This document shows, one piece after another, positions 33,328 through 44,339 of a stretch of DNA of 64,000 nucleotides. Below the pieces are notes generated by a model, which saw only the letters and a program-made list of their open reading frames with translations, did no database searches and was not told where the DNA came from. Each line of letters begins with the position of its first letter. The first letter of the stretch is position 1. The position numbers and the translations under genes were made by a program. Where the stretch lies: contig NC_060212.1 in assembly GCF_021130785.1 (NCBI RefSeq), positions 144,897,001 through 144,961,000 on the forward strand. Reading direction: 5' to 3'. Source of the DNA: Homalodisca vitripennis. Its lineage: Eukaryota; Arthropoda; Insecta; Hemiptera; Cicadellidae.

Positions 33328-34570
33328 GTAGTATGTGGTATTTTTAGACTTAATAAACTTCCAGTAGTAACAAATTCTATTTATGACCGAATATTTATGA
33401 TGAAACGTGATCTTTTCGAGTAAAAATGTTTGTTTGAATTCAACAATTTTAATGTTAGGAATTTTGAAATTTTTTTAGGTGAAAAAAAAAAAACACAGAA
33501 TTGAGGAAAATACTTGTGGACCAGGACAGCCAACGAGCAGGAGGTCACCCATCTACTTAATAGTATAAGGTACTGTCATATGGTAGTATGTGGTATTTTT
33601 AGACTTAATAAAGTTCCAGTAGTAACAAATTCTATTTATGACCGAATATTTATGATGAAACGTGATCTTTTCAAGTAAAACTGTCTGTTTGAATACAAAA
33701 ATTTTAATGTAGGAATTTTGAAATTTTGTTGGGTGAAAAAAAAAACACGAAGTATGGAAAATATTTGTGGACCAGGACAGCCAACGGGCAGGAGGTCACC
33801 CATTTACTTAATAGTTTAAGGTACTGACATATGGTAGTATATGGTATTTTTAGACTTAATAAAGTTCCAGTAGTAACAAATTCTATTTATGACCGAATAT
33901 TTATGATGAAACGTGATCTTTTCAAGTAAAACTGTCTGTTTGAATACAAAAATTTTAATGTTGGGAATTTTGAAATTTTGTTGGGTGAAGAGAAAACACA
34001 GAAGTGTGGAAAATACTTGTGGACCAGGACAGCCAACGAGCAGGAGGTCACCCATCTACTTAATAGTATAAGGTACTGTCATATGGTAGTATGTGGTATT
34101 ATTAGACTTAATAAAGTTCCAGTAGTAACAAATTCTATTTATGACCGAATATTTATGATGAAACGTGATCTTTTCGAGTAAAAATGTTTGTTTGAATTCA
34201 ACAATTTTAATGTTAGGAATTTTGAAATTTTTTTAGGTGAAAAAAAAAAACACAGAATTGAGGAAAATACTTGTGGACCAGGACAGCCAACGAGCAGGAG
34301 GTCACCCATCTACTTAATAGTATAAGGTACTGTCATATGGTAGTATGTGGTATTTTTAGACTTAATAAAGTTCCAGTAGTAACAAATTCTATTTATGACC
34401 GAATATTTATGATGAAACGTGATCTTTTCAAGTAAAGTTTGAATTCAAAAATTTTAATGTTGGGAATTTTGAAATTTTGTTGGGTGAAGATAAAACACAG
34501 AAGTGTGGAAAATATTTGTGGACCAGGACAACCAATAATCAAAAGGTCATATATGTAACTAAGGTACTGT
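33328..34570. repeat. 252-bp tandem array, 5 units
   Basis: Five units start GTAGTATGTGGTATTTTTAG at 33328, 33583, 33834, 34086 and 34340 (spacing 251-255). Each holds AATAAAGTTCCAGTAGTAAC, GACCGAATATTTATGATGAA, AACGTGATCTTTTC, an A-run of variable length and GGACCAGGACAGCCAACG. Units 2-3 and 1-4 resemble each other most (for example GAGTAAAAATG in 1 and 4 versus AAGTAAAACTG in 2 and 3), indicating block duplication. The frames inside are repeat products. Confidence 0.95.
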
Positions 34571-34849
34571 CATCAGGTGCAGTCAGAAGTTCAGAAAGTA
34601 AGGAATTAGTAGTCCAAGTAGTAAGTTAGATGAGTGTGACATTAAACGAAAATTAGACGTTGAGAAGTTGACTGAGAAGATTGACGATGAATTGACTCCG
34701 CTACCACATGACGTTAATGTACTTTAATACACTCATAAATTGTAGTCATGGAAAACCAAGCAATGAGTATTCCAAGACGAACTGAATAAGTGGATAAAGT
34801 CTAGAAGTAAATATAAATGTCATGTTAAATAGAAAACTTGAATACGGGG
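34571..34849. other. Unique flank of the 252-bp array
   Basis: Includes a purine-rich stretch (34600-34720) open in one short frame without a known motif. Confidence 0.4.
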
Positions 34850-35120
34850 TCAAAGGCACTATACACGGGCCGAGTACAAGGTAGAGCAGCCTGACTACGA
34901 CACTGGTTTGTATAGGAAGCGAGCCAGGAGGTCAGGGCCTCGCAGGCGGGCTGAGTTATCGCGAGCGAAATGTCAAAATACAAGAGCGACCGGCGACCGC
35001 TAGGTGGGCTGAAGAAGGACTTGGGACTGTCGCGCTGGCTGCTCCCCACCATTGTGTACTGTGTACTAGTAGTTGGGACTGTCACGGCTCCCCACTATTG
35101 TATCACTAGTTATGGGCAGA
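34850..35120. other. GC-rich island
   Basis: Unique GC-rich DNA. Complementary frames exist on both strands (86 and 66 codons), which is typical of GC-rich DNA with few stops, and neither resembles a known protein. Two repeats of TTGGGACTGTC (35020 and 35072) with CTCCCCAC(C/T)ATTGT are present, a small local duplication of about 50 bp. Confidence 0.3.
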
Positions 35121-36795
35121 TAAATCCACCCGGTCTTGCAGCTCGAGAAATTATTGCAAATTGTACGTAATGTACGATCGCTAACAGTTTACTGGAATTT
35201 GCCGTTTGCACTGAATTATTCGAGATAAATTTAACGCCTGCTGCAGTTTTTATAGAGGTTTCCATCTGTGGGTGTGTAGTTGTAAGGCCTCAGCGATTGC
35301 CCTATCGCGAAATTAAAAGTTATTCTCCCTGATTTTAGATACTATGTATGGTGAACCATGTATTTGACTTCTGAATAATGACACTTTTTCGACTGGGTAC
35401 CAACCTTGGTCCACTTATTTAGACAACACAACTTTCTGCCAAAGCAAAAATAATGTTCATAATCGTACCTTAAATAATTAATGAATGCGATTTCAAACTA
35501 CCCTAAATCACAGTGTGCGTAGCACCCTTGCACATTTCAATTTCGAATTTGTTATTGACGTTGCTTCTAATTTTTTTGAGTCAGTACACATAGGATCATG
35601 GATTGAGATTTGTCTGTTCAGATAAAGTACTACCATTGTTTGAATTGTTCTTGCGTTCGAATGGGCGCTTAGTTACCAAAAGTAAGATCCTGTACCAAAA
35701 TTTCATGGTTTGCGGATGAATTAGTAGCCTATCGATTTAATATGGGGAACAGAGCTTGGTATTCCTTTTGAGATAGACCAGTAAGTCTTCGATATACTTA
35801 AGAATATTCCAGTTTTTTTTTTTTTTAATGCTGGAATCGTAGGACTAGAAATACCCTAACTACGTTCGTGGTATTCCAATATTGGCACTGGGGTGACATT
35901 TTCTCCCAGTATGATACACGGGAAGAATTGATGTATCTGCTCTTCTTCCACTTCGGTTCTGGGGGGGGGGGGTTCGATTAATTATCTTTTATCCTTCCTT
36001 ATTGCCATCGAATAAAAACGAATGTAAGGTTAGGACCCCGATTAAGCCTCAGGGTTAATGATTATGTTGGTAGTTGAAATTCCTGGGAAAAACGTTATTG
36101 GCCAATAATTCTTTAGGACTGATCAGGTCCTACATTGAGTTTAACTCTATTTTTGTGCTGTTAACGGGTCACACGGCGTATAATCGCTCAACAGATACAA
36201 GCTGCCATTGAAACAAGGATATTAAGCTCTGACTGAATTTCATGTTGGATATTTTACTTTTTGTGCCAAAAATACTAGAGAATGCTTTAATAAAATTAGA
36301 TTTGGAAGTTTGATACGTTATATTTTCGTCAATGATATGTCCTGTGTGTACTTTCTTTGTAATTTAATATTTTAGGCAATTCATTTTACAAAGAAGGATA
36401 CAAATTATCACTGGGAATGAATCTTTTAGTATGTATCACTTTAAATCGAGCAAACAACATTTGGATGCAACGGATCATTAAATCCATGTATTTAAACGGC
36501 AATACTGGTAATATTTTTAAAACACACTGGAAAGGAAGTAGACAGAACACTCATACAAACCTTCAATGTGGGTCTAGGTTTCGTCGGGAAAAAAATAGCG
36601 CAAATAAAAATGTTCTTCCTGAAAAAGAAAATGTGTTGAATACGCTATTATTAAAGTACATATCATATTACTAGGTTAAGTTAATTTGATGAGGATGGTT
36701 GATACTTAAGTGATCCTTAGTAGCCAAGTTAAATTTCCATTGACCTTGTAGCTGAGAACATTGTACCAGTACGAACCGAGACACACTTTAGTTTT
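35121..36795. other. Mostly unique sequence, no gene seen
   Basis: Poly-T at 35813-35826 and a G-run at 35960-35972 are the only simple repeats. An 85-codon frame at 36417-36674 has no recognised motif. Confidence 0.5.
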
Positions 36796-37320
36796 GCATA
36801 ACGGCAGAAGCAGGGCAGACATGCCCGCCCGACTGGATCCAGTTATTCCGGGAACTAGGGTGTATCGAGGGGCGATTGAGACATAGTGATCTCCGAGGTT
36901 GGCATCTGGAGCACCTCCCTCACTCTGTTTGTCCTATCTCCATCTGGGCCGAGGATCGTTCGGAATTTTAATTCCGCGACCGGTACCGGCGAGGCGGAGG
37001 TGGGAGTCGTATCGCCCGCGGGCTGCGCTCTACCGGCTCTGCCGTTAATTAAACACGTCCGGCACTCAATGGAGAACCGCTTTTTGGCAGCAACCTGTTC
37101 TGACTGTGTCTATCATTTGTTACGGTGCCTCCGGGCTCACTACCCACTACACCACTCGGCTGTAGCTCTGGCCACGTCGATTGTTCAACCAGATAAATTG
37201 CCTCGCGCGGTATCTGCAGATAATTTACTGCTTGGTAGTTCCTCGGGAGTCGCAGTCGGTGCGCTTTAACAAATGAGCGCTTTTGTTGGCGAGCTCGAAT
37301 TGGTTGAGTAGTAGACCATG
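36796..37320. other. Long GC-rich island
   Basis: About 500 bp of unique, CpG-rich DNA, with GACCGGTACCGGCGAGG near 36980, GCCGTTAATTAAACACG near 37041 (homeodomain core TTAATTAA), GTCGATTGTTCAACC near 37176 (SOX-like ATTGTT) and GAATTGGTTGAG near 37298. Forward (127 codons) and reverse (126 codons) frames overlap, as expected for stop-poor GC-rich DNA; neither shows a known domain. A developmental enhancer is the most plausible reading but is inference. Confidence 0.35.
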
Positions 37321-37985
37321 TCTTGCTATCCAGGTTATTTAAGAGCAATCGTAGAGATGAGTGATGAGCTGGTGACACCATAAATGGCCATGTATTATTC
37401 TGGAAAATAAACAAAATTATGTAGTACATATAGAATATGTGTAATATCCGTAAAATGTTTCTCTGAGCGTAACGAAGTGAAACAATTTCATGGATATTCT
37501 CGATGTATATTTGAAATTAGATTCATTTTGTACTTTTTAAAACATCAGTGTACATTAATTCCTTATTCTCTTTCAAAATAATAATAATATACTTAATTTA
37601 TCTCTGAAACCGTATATATACACAAATACATATGATACAGATTTTGTGCAATGTATGACACATATTAAATCTAACAAAGAATATCTTTAACAAGTTATGG
37701 TTAACAAAACAATTTAATATGGAATATTAAAAGAGACAAACATAGTAGAATTTTCCAAAGGTAAGTCTATTCAGAAGATTCTAACATAATAACGTAAGAA
37801 ATGTTAGCAGCAGAAATAAACTAAGATAAAACACATGCCAGTTTTGGTATAAAGTATACACATGAACGATAATATTGTAATAGTTTAATTAAGTCTCACC
37901 AAATGAATAGCTTCTGGCATTTGTAAACCTAATTTGCCCAAGGTTTAAATTTAAATTTTGTTTTGCTTGAACTGAATATCATGGT
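37321..37985. other. AT-rich sequence, possibly decayed LINE 3' region
   Basis: No clear feature. If the minus-strand LINE at 37990-38435 continues, its 3' part would lie here, but I cannot read it. Confidence 0.4.
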
Positions 37986-37989
37986 ATTT

Positions 37990-38435
37990 TTAACAAACTA
38001 CACTGTGAGCGTATCCAAATCAGAAATAACACGCAGTACTTCCTTATCATAGCATATCGCCGTATCATCAGCAAAACTGGCTACATGCTTGTAAGATTTT
38101 CCATTGCAAAGATCATTATATCAAGAAAATCACTGGTCCCAGAACTGAGCCTTGGGGGACTCCACTTACTATATCTCCAAATTAATTTACATCATTAACC
38201 TTTACTCACTGACTTTCCCCAATCAAATACGTACTGAACCAGTTATGAACGACACCCCTTATACCACATTTATATAATTTATTCAATATAATGATTGATT
38301 GTGTCGAATGCTTTGGTCGTATCCAGGAAAATACCAACAGCCCACTTACATAACATCCGTTAGTTACACCAAATGATGCCTTTCCCATAAAATCAAGTAA
38401 AACTGTCTGTAATAAAACCATCCAGGAACACATAA
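37990..38435 (-). mobile_element. LINE reverse transcriptase palm fragment
   Basis: The minus strand reads a non-LTR reverse transcriptase palm with one or two frameshifts: a diverged AFD-like motif then ILNKLYKCGIRG and WFSTYLIGESQ (38206-38300), GVPQGSVLGPVIFL (about 38120-38163) and, after a one-base shift, YNDLCNG and FADDTAICYDKE (38040-38110). FADD is the family's catalytic metal-binding motif and is intact. In LINEs this enzyme copies element RNA at the nicked target. The frame is broken upstream and no endonuclease is present, so this is a 5'-truncated dead copy, closest in style to jockey/CR1-type elements of arthropods. Confidence 0.9.
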
Positions 38436-39058
38436 GTATCTCAATTTACTTGTCACAGCTGAGACATATTTCAATCACGACTTGTTTTCTTGTTTTCATC
38501 ACGACTGAACATATCTGATTATGATCTCTTGACTGAAGATCGTAACGATGAAATATTTTAAGATTTTAATCGTGTTAAAAAGGTTTTGACGAGGTATGAT
38601 ATAGAAAACTGAAGACAATATTCAAGCATAGGAGCAACTATATTATTGCGTACATTTTACAATATATTTAATTGTATTTTTTAAAATTTTCCAAGTTTTT
38701 CAAATTTTTTCAAACATATTTAAACAAAAACATTGTGTATACTTTACATAAATGGGCATAAAGGTAAGATTATATTGCCATTTTTTGTTGAACTTATCAA
38801 TATTAGAAAGACATTCTATAATAAAAGTCTGTTCATAACTTAAATGTAAGAATGGTTCTTTCGTTACATATATAGTAAATGTATATGTACGATAGCTGGC
38901 GGTAAGTTTCCTTTCTTTGCTTTTATAAGAACGTATTTTCCCTGTCATCATCCACTTACCTGATCTCGATGGAACCAAACTTTCTTAAGTTTGGTTTCAT
39001 AATAAGTGATTTGCAAAGTCCAGTATTTTTCAAGTTAGGTGTTTATTTAATAAGAATA
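38436..39058. other. AT-rich sequence, no recognised gene
   Basis: A segment near 38531-38580 (CTGAAGATCGTAACGATGAA-ATATTTTAAG) resembles closing phrases of retroelements but is too short to classify. A 92-codon minus frame (38700-38978) has no known motif. Confidence 0.4.
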
Positions 39059-39059
39059 T

Positions 39060-39067
39060 CAGCTGTT

Positions 39068-39129
<62 letters not shown>

Positions 39130-39137
39130 CAGCTGAA
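39060..39137. repeat. (TA)n hairpin bounded by CAGCTGTTT inverted repeats
   Basis: CAGCTGTTTGA (39060) and TTAAACAGCTG (39126) are inverted copies enclosing an uninterrupted (TA)n of about 54 bp. The whole 77-bp segment can fold into a nearly perfect cruciform. Confidence 0.9.
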
Positions 39138-40055
39138 AAAAGTACTCGTAATATAAAAAAAGAAAAAAAAACAAATACATTATAGCTAGAACAAAGCAAG
39201 TGTTATACAATAAGATTACCAGATAACTACGGCAGAAATGATAATATGATGATAGTAAAAAATAATGATAACAATATTAACTTAATTTTTCTAAAGAAAA
39301 AGATGATATCGATAATAGTTTATTAGGATGGTTGGAACCTCTCACACACTTATACACTCAAGCCATACATAACCAACATAATCTCTCTCTCTCTTTCCCC
39401 CTCTCCCTCCCCCTATCCCCCTCTCTCTCCTTCCCACCTCCCTCTCACTCTTTTGAATTTAAGAAGTTAATGCTGTACTTTCTGAAAGTTGTTAATGAGT
39501 GTAACATCTTAAATTATGGCATAAAAACAAAATGTGCGATATTAAAATTGTATAACATTTTAAAGACATGACTGGGATTAAAACAACGATATTAAAATAT
39601 TAAATTAAGATGATGCAAACAAAAATGGCAGGCATAGAAAGGGTTAGAGTGCTGGTGACTGATGAAAACTAAAATGTAAGCAGTGATAAACTTGTACGAG
39701 TACGTTGTTAAAAAGCTTTCAATATGGAAATTTCAACCACATTAACGTAGACATTATTCATTTATACTTACGTAAGATCCTCTTATGAAGTTTTGGACAT
39801 TCGAGTAACAACCCTTAATAAGAAGAATTATTGTACTCCGAACTGTTTCAGGGCTGGTAGTTAATACAAATTTAAACGATTTAAAGAAGTCACGCAATAA
39901 TCATTGTAATTAATTACTAAACCCATACCCAATAAAAAAAGTAGAAAACACCAGACAACATATCACGTCCTTCGGTACAAATTTAAACTTTCAGACTGAA
40001 AATACACTTTTAAACCTCTGACAAACGGAAGAGTAGTATTGCCAGCCTACTTAGT
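39138..40055. other. AT-rich sequence with a pyrimidine tract
   Basis: A CT/CCCT tract lies at 39379-39452. The 79-codon frame across it is low-complexity. No gene. Confidence 0.5.
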
Positions 40056-40240
40056 AAATAGGCTTCAATGGCACTCAACCAAATTTCATGGATGGACATC
40101 ATCGAAATCATTCTTGTCTATATATAAATGATGTTTCATCCGAAATTTAAAACATGCAGGTAAAATATTTCTTGGAATATCTTGCGGATAGTTAAGTTAA
40201 ATATCAACCGACATTTCTTTTTTTTTGTTTCATCTGTTTC
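40056..40240. repeat. GCTCAGCC-type interspersed repeat, diverged copy 6
   Basis: AATGGCACTCAACCAAATTTC-ATGGATGGACATCATCG, TCTATATATAAATGATGTTT-CAT, TTTAAAACATGCAGGTAAA and TCTTGCGGATAG follow the family order. The end is lost in an AT-rich tract. Confidence 0.6.
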
Positions 40241-40690
40241 GACTCTAATTGAATGAAATAAAAAATAACGGTTGTCTTAAGTTTTGATTAAATTTTTTAT
40301 TTTTAAAATAATTTTAGGTAAATGAAACTTTAAAGTTTATTATTTATTGATTTATAGAAGTAGTTCATTAATGCAATACCTTTTCATTTATATGTTAAAT
40401 TGTTTTATTAATTTCAAAATGCTATTCAATGTATTATTTATTTCATTGTTAATTTATAAGGTAATATCTAATTTTATTAGTTTCCTATTGTCTCAGGTTA
40501 CGTATAAGAAAGTCCCGTGATTAATTTAGTTTTAATTTTTGTCACACATTAATATTAAAACGGGAGTAACAATCCTAGTAAAATGATTTAACTAACGAGT
40601 ATCGAAGGACCCGCCAGAACATAACGAAAGTCTTACCAATTCCAATGCAAAAAAAAAAAAAAAAAAATGTACGATTGTATTCTGTTTGTT
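40241..40690. other. AT-rich sequence with poly-A
   Basis: An uninterrupted A-run of about 22 lies at 40647-40668. No gene seen. Confidence 0.5.
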
Positions 40691-40915
40691 CTGTGATTTT
40701 ATTATTTACATAATGGTATAAGAAATGTAACATCCAAATCGTATGGAGTGAAATACGCCATCATCGAAATCGATGTTCCCTATGTTTAAATTAAGCTTTG
40801 TGCATAATTTTAAGTTAATGGTCCAGTTCATTATTGAAACATATCATGCGAACAGACGGATCTAACAGCCCCTGAGTGATACATAAGCTTTGCTAAGGCT
40901 CAGCCAATAACTCTG
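40691..40915. repeat. GCTCAGCC-type interspersed repeat, diverged copy 7
   Basis: ATCCAAATCGTATGGAGTGA-AATACGCCATCATCGAA, AAATTAAGCTTTGTGCATAA, TTTTAAGTTAATGGTCCAG, and the end CAGCCCCTGAGTGATACATAAG-CTTTGCTAAGGCTCAGCCAA (40869-40908) align with the other copies. Confidence 0.65.
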
Positions 40916-41309
40916 TTTGAATTAAAAACTATTCTCATCCTTAATATACTTGGTATCTTTGCTAACCACGCAGAGGATAGAAAAGTCTTGCAGTCTGTGG
41001 GTGTGGTATTACAACAGTACCAAGCGTATCTCCATGGGGATACTCAGCAGCAGCAGGCAGCACCTGTACCACAGGTGGAGGCTGTGTCTCGGCATATGGC
41101 ACGAGCAAAACTAATTGTTTTTAATTAACACCCCCTTGCCGCCTAATGGTGAGGGGTAGTGTGGCATCTGCCCGGGGTGTGTGGTAATCGATTCTGACGC
41201 GCAATGTGGAAATGTTAGGTCGGTGGGACACCTAACTGTGTCTTTCGGCAAAGTGCTTAAGTAATTTTCAGCACCGAAATTTGAAGCTCATTTTATTTAC
41301 ATGAATGTG
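40916..41309. other. GC-richer unique block
   Basis: A moderately GC-rich stretch (41000-41240) with CAGCAGCAGGCAGCACC near 41048; no gene or repeat recognised. Confidence 0.35.
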
Positions 41310-41650
41310 TTAATCGAGGTAAAGAATCTTATAAATACAAAAAAGAATCACTAAGTGTTTTGCTACAACCTAATGTCGAAAACGGCTGGACCGATTCGAT
41401 TATTCTTTTTGTAAAATATCCCTTAAAATTCGAGGAAGGTTCATTCATATCAATAGAACACTCTGCAATATTACCTGGAATAATTTTTCACTCTGCAAAT
41501 ATCGTACTAATATTTATGTTCCATAATACAAATTTGACTAATATCAAAAGCTGTTGACACTTTCAGCTGAAGTTCGTCAAGAAAGATATTTGGAAATGTA
41601 AATTTTAGAATAGTGCTTTGATCAGTAGTGTAATGGACGTAGTAAATACA
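41310..41650. repeat. Dispersed insect repeat related to 23.7 kb copy
   Basis: GAAAACGGCTGGACCGATTC near 41378 is the phrase that opens a very common insect dispersed repeat. 41545-41640 (GCTGTTGACACTTTCAGCTG, AAGTTCGTCAAGAAAGA, TTGATCAGTAGTGTAATGG) is the reverse complement of part of 23680-23790. A 65-codon frame inside is not a gene. Confidence 0.6.
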
Positions 41651-42114
41651 AAATTAATAAATATCTAAATTTTACTCCAGAACGTGCTTCTTGATCAGTT
41701 TGCGAACAAATGTGTGAATGTTTTCACATAAGGTACTTGAAACTTGTTGGCTGCTCATTGTATTATGGAATTTTGACAGAGGCTTAAGAAAATACAGAGG
41801 AATGAACACTAACATGCTTCAATGAGCCGCACTTTCCCAGACTGTTGTAAAAAAACAAGACTTCTAAAACGTAAAACCTATAAACGATTAATTTTTAAAT
41901 ACTGCATGAACTTAGTAAGGATATGTAATATATTATGTTGTCTTAATTTGGCCAAGGCAAGTTCATCTAAAAAAGGTACTAAACATATCTTAGTCCGAAA
42001 GTGAATGTTACAAGGACTGGAACTAGACGCTTTTTGACCGAAGTATACGTGTCTGAGAACTGCATTGTTAAATAATTCCTATAAACGGTAATAGCCTAAT
42101 TTTGTCTCAATAAA
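41651..42114. other. AT-rich sequence, no gene seen
   Basis: A 60-codon lysine-rich frame (41822-42004) has no recognised motif. Nothing else. Confidence 0.5.
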
Positions 42115-42116
42115 GA

Positions 42117-42190
42117 TTGCTCCGCAAGGACTCGAGCTCGGATCTCACTTGTCGGGTGAATGCGCTTCCACTTCTACCACAAAGCCCTTT
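42117..42190 (-). mobile_element. tRNA-derived SINE head, copy a
   Basis: On the minus strand a tRNA-like unit reads GGGCTTTGTGGTAGAAGTGG-AAGCGC, then CCCGACAA in the loop position between TTCAC and GTGAG, then GAGCTCGAGTCC (B box with two changes) and GCGGAGCAA. The A-box, anticodon-arm and B-box spacing fits a tRNA. The following segment (42085-42116) CAATAAAGATTG and TAATAGCCTAATTT matches copy b (42330-42365), so it is a dispersed element rather than a tRNA gene. Confidence 0.6.
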
Positions 42191-42329
42191 ACTTTTTACG
42201 ATTCAGTAATTTTGTAACTTAGTCGTTTCTGTCTTCTGTCACATATTATGTGTTCAAATAACAAAACTAATATACTATCGGAAGACCAAATACCTTTCAA
42301 ACGTCTTTTTAACATTCATTCAATTTAAA

Positions 42330-42455
42330 TAAACTGCAATAGTCTAATTTAATTTCAATAAAGATTCAGTCACAGAAATTACTTGCTCCACCGGGACTCG
42401 AACCCGGGTATCTAATTTTCTGGGTGATTTAAAAATACATTTTTACAAAAATGAT
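42330..42455 (-). mobile_element. tRNA-derived SINE, copy b
   Basis: A minus-strand B box CCCGGGTTCGAGTCCC is exact (42391-42406), followed by GGTGGAGCAAGTAATTTC. The 5' half of the tRNA region has been replaced by AAAATGTATTTTTAAATCACC. The 3' part CTTTATTGAAATTAAATTAG resembles copy a. Possibly an internal SINE recombinant. Confidence 0.55.
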
Positions 42456-43235
42456 CGAAAATGAGTGCGACTACTACACAACTTTTACGATTAAATAATT
42501 TTGTATTTGAATAAAAATAGTTTGTAGCAGCTAGTTACAAATATAAGAGAGTTTTGAAAAATGTTTGAACATTTCCAAAAAGGTTTCGTAATGACACAAG
42601 TAACTCAAATTTGTTTGTGATATTTAGAAAATTTTGAATTGCATATTAATGGGAATAGTTTCGTTCCTATGCCATCCTATGTTTGTAGATTAGCCACTCA
42701 TTAATACATTTTGTGTATATAATTTTGATTATTATTTGCTTACTTACTAAAGGTACCTTCAAAATACATTTTTACATTCGAAACAATTAATGTTTGTGCT
42801 TCAAGGTATTTATACTGTATTTTAAAATATTTCACGATGTATTGTTTTTATATTCATATACATAAACTGCATGTGTTATTGCATTATATTGTTTGATTAT
42901 TAAAATGTTAATAACCTACGAAGTATTGGCTATTAAAATATGAGGGAAATACACAACGCTTTGAATCTGGTTTAGTAGGTATGGATAAGCGTACCAAATC
43001 CTGTGAACCTTTTGGAAAGATCAAAGATGAGTTTAAAGTTATAATATTGTGTTTACTCTTATTTATCTATTATGTTAATTTTATACATACTTCTCTTAAA
43101 ATGTATTTATTATGTTATTAGGTTATAATATTTTCCGACTCAAAAAAGACATTCAATAAAAGTTGGTTTTGATATGCATGACCCATTAAAATGACCATTT
43201 AAATGATAAATGCAATAATACTAAAAAATAAGCTT
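42456..43235. other. AT-rich sequence, no gene seen
   Basis: Nothing recognised. Confidence 0.5.
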
Positions 43236-43239
43236 AAGA

Positions 43240-43610
43240 TAATGGCGTAGTCTCTACGCCGAAACAAGTAGCTGCTAACTACATCCTGGAGCGAAAGTTG
43301 GGGAGAACTGTAACTGATTTACACCTTGCTGAGAGAGGCAATAGTAAAAACCTCGAGGCTAAGACAAGTTCCTAACGCTCCTGAAAATCCAACTTCTGAC
43401 TTCCAATCAGTTACTAATGACATCCCCAAGGCTCCATCCTTGGACCCAATCTCTTCCTCTGTGAGTGAATGACCTCAGTCCAGAATAAGCAGTTATAGAG
43501 CACCTCGTGTTATGGTGAAAATATAAACTGCATGTGTTTGGATCTGGCATTTGGTTTGAATATCCCTTCAACTAAAACCTACTTGGCCTAAAGGATTGTA
43601 TAATAAGGGG
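43240..43610 (+). mobile_element. LINE reverse transcriptase relic
   Basis: The forward strand reads SYILERKLGRTV (near 43273), then HPQGSILGPNLFLC followed by a stop and MTSV (43421-43480), which matches the RT palm pattern PQGSILGPLLFLLYVNDL, and later LNIPSTKTYLA (near 43556), a thumb-like LN..KT phrase. The FADD block is deleted or unrecognisable. It is dead. The LINE-like 3' tail at about 44600-44645 could be the end of the same insertion, interrupted by the SINE at 43.8 kb. Confidence 0.75.
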
Positions 43611-43759
43611 ACATTTAAAGAAGGAAGTGTTTTTGTTTGAAACATGCAGAAAAGAATCAAACCTTCGCGTCGAGACGAACTTATTCTTAAAATACATTTT
43701 TCATCTCAGAAGAAAGAGATGGTAGTTATTGTGACAGCTGATATATTATTATGCATGAT

Positions 43760-43860
43760 TATAATTTCAATCGTGTTGTAATAAAACGTTACTTGCTCTG
43801 CTGGGACTCGAACCCGGATCTCTCACTTGCTGGGTGATTTAGAAATACATTTCTACAAAA
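43760..43860 (-). mobile_element. tRNA-derived SINE, copy c
   Basis: On the minus strand: TCACCCAGCAAGTGAGAGATC-CGGGTTCGAGTCCCAGCAGAG-CAAGTAACG, with an exact B box (43804-43814) and a near-perfect anticodon-like arm. Upstream it shares TTTGTAGAAATGTATTTCTAAAT with copy b, so b and c form one subfamily. Confidence 0.6.
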
Positions 43861-44200
43861 ATGATCTTTTTCTAGGCCTATAAATAACGGAGTTGTGAAT
43901 TTTTTAAAGTTTGAATTGTTGTAGCGTTGAAACGAAAAATACGAAGCCGGCCAATGGTCTTAGCCGAAATATTTATAACATTAATTATTGTAACAAGTTT
44001 AAACTAGTTTTTACGCTTCTTTCGACGTTTCTTGGTGATTGAATAGTTCTCTTGGGATTTATAATTAATCTATATTTCGAAAACAGTTTCGGGATATTTT
44101 GTTTGCACCAAAAAGTTCAATACATTTTATAAGCTTATCGAAACACTTTTGACTTTTTCTCTAGATCTTTAAATAACGATGTAGTGAGTCAACAAATTTG
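43861..44200. repeat. Interspersed repeat shared with 11.1 kb, two partial copies
   Basis: CTTTTTCTAGGCCTATAAATAACGG, TTTTTTAAAGTTTGAATTGTTG and CCGGCCAATGG (43865-43960) match 11100-11200; TTTTTCTCTAGATCTTTAAATAACG at 44154 begins a second, truncated copy. Confidence 0.55.
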
Positions 44201-44339
44201 TTTATATGTTGATACTTTGGGGCTGGGTGTGGTTTTGGATTTTGGGACTTTTGTTCGACGGACCTTATGTTAGCACTTACGGAAGTGATGCCTTGAGGGC
44301 AATTGCAACAGGCCGATTCAGGAAAAATCCCCACTTTAA

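Noticed and set aside
36886..37429. 127- and 126-codon frames on opposite strands
   Set aside because: Complementary openness is expected in GC-rich DNA; neither resembles a protein family I know.
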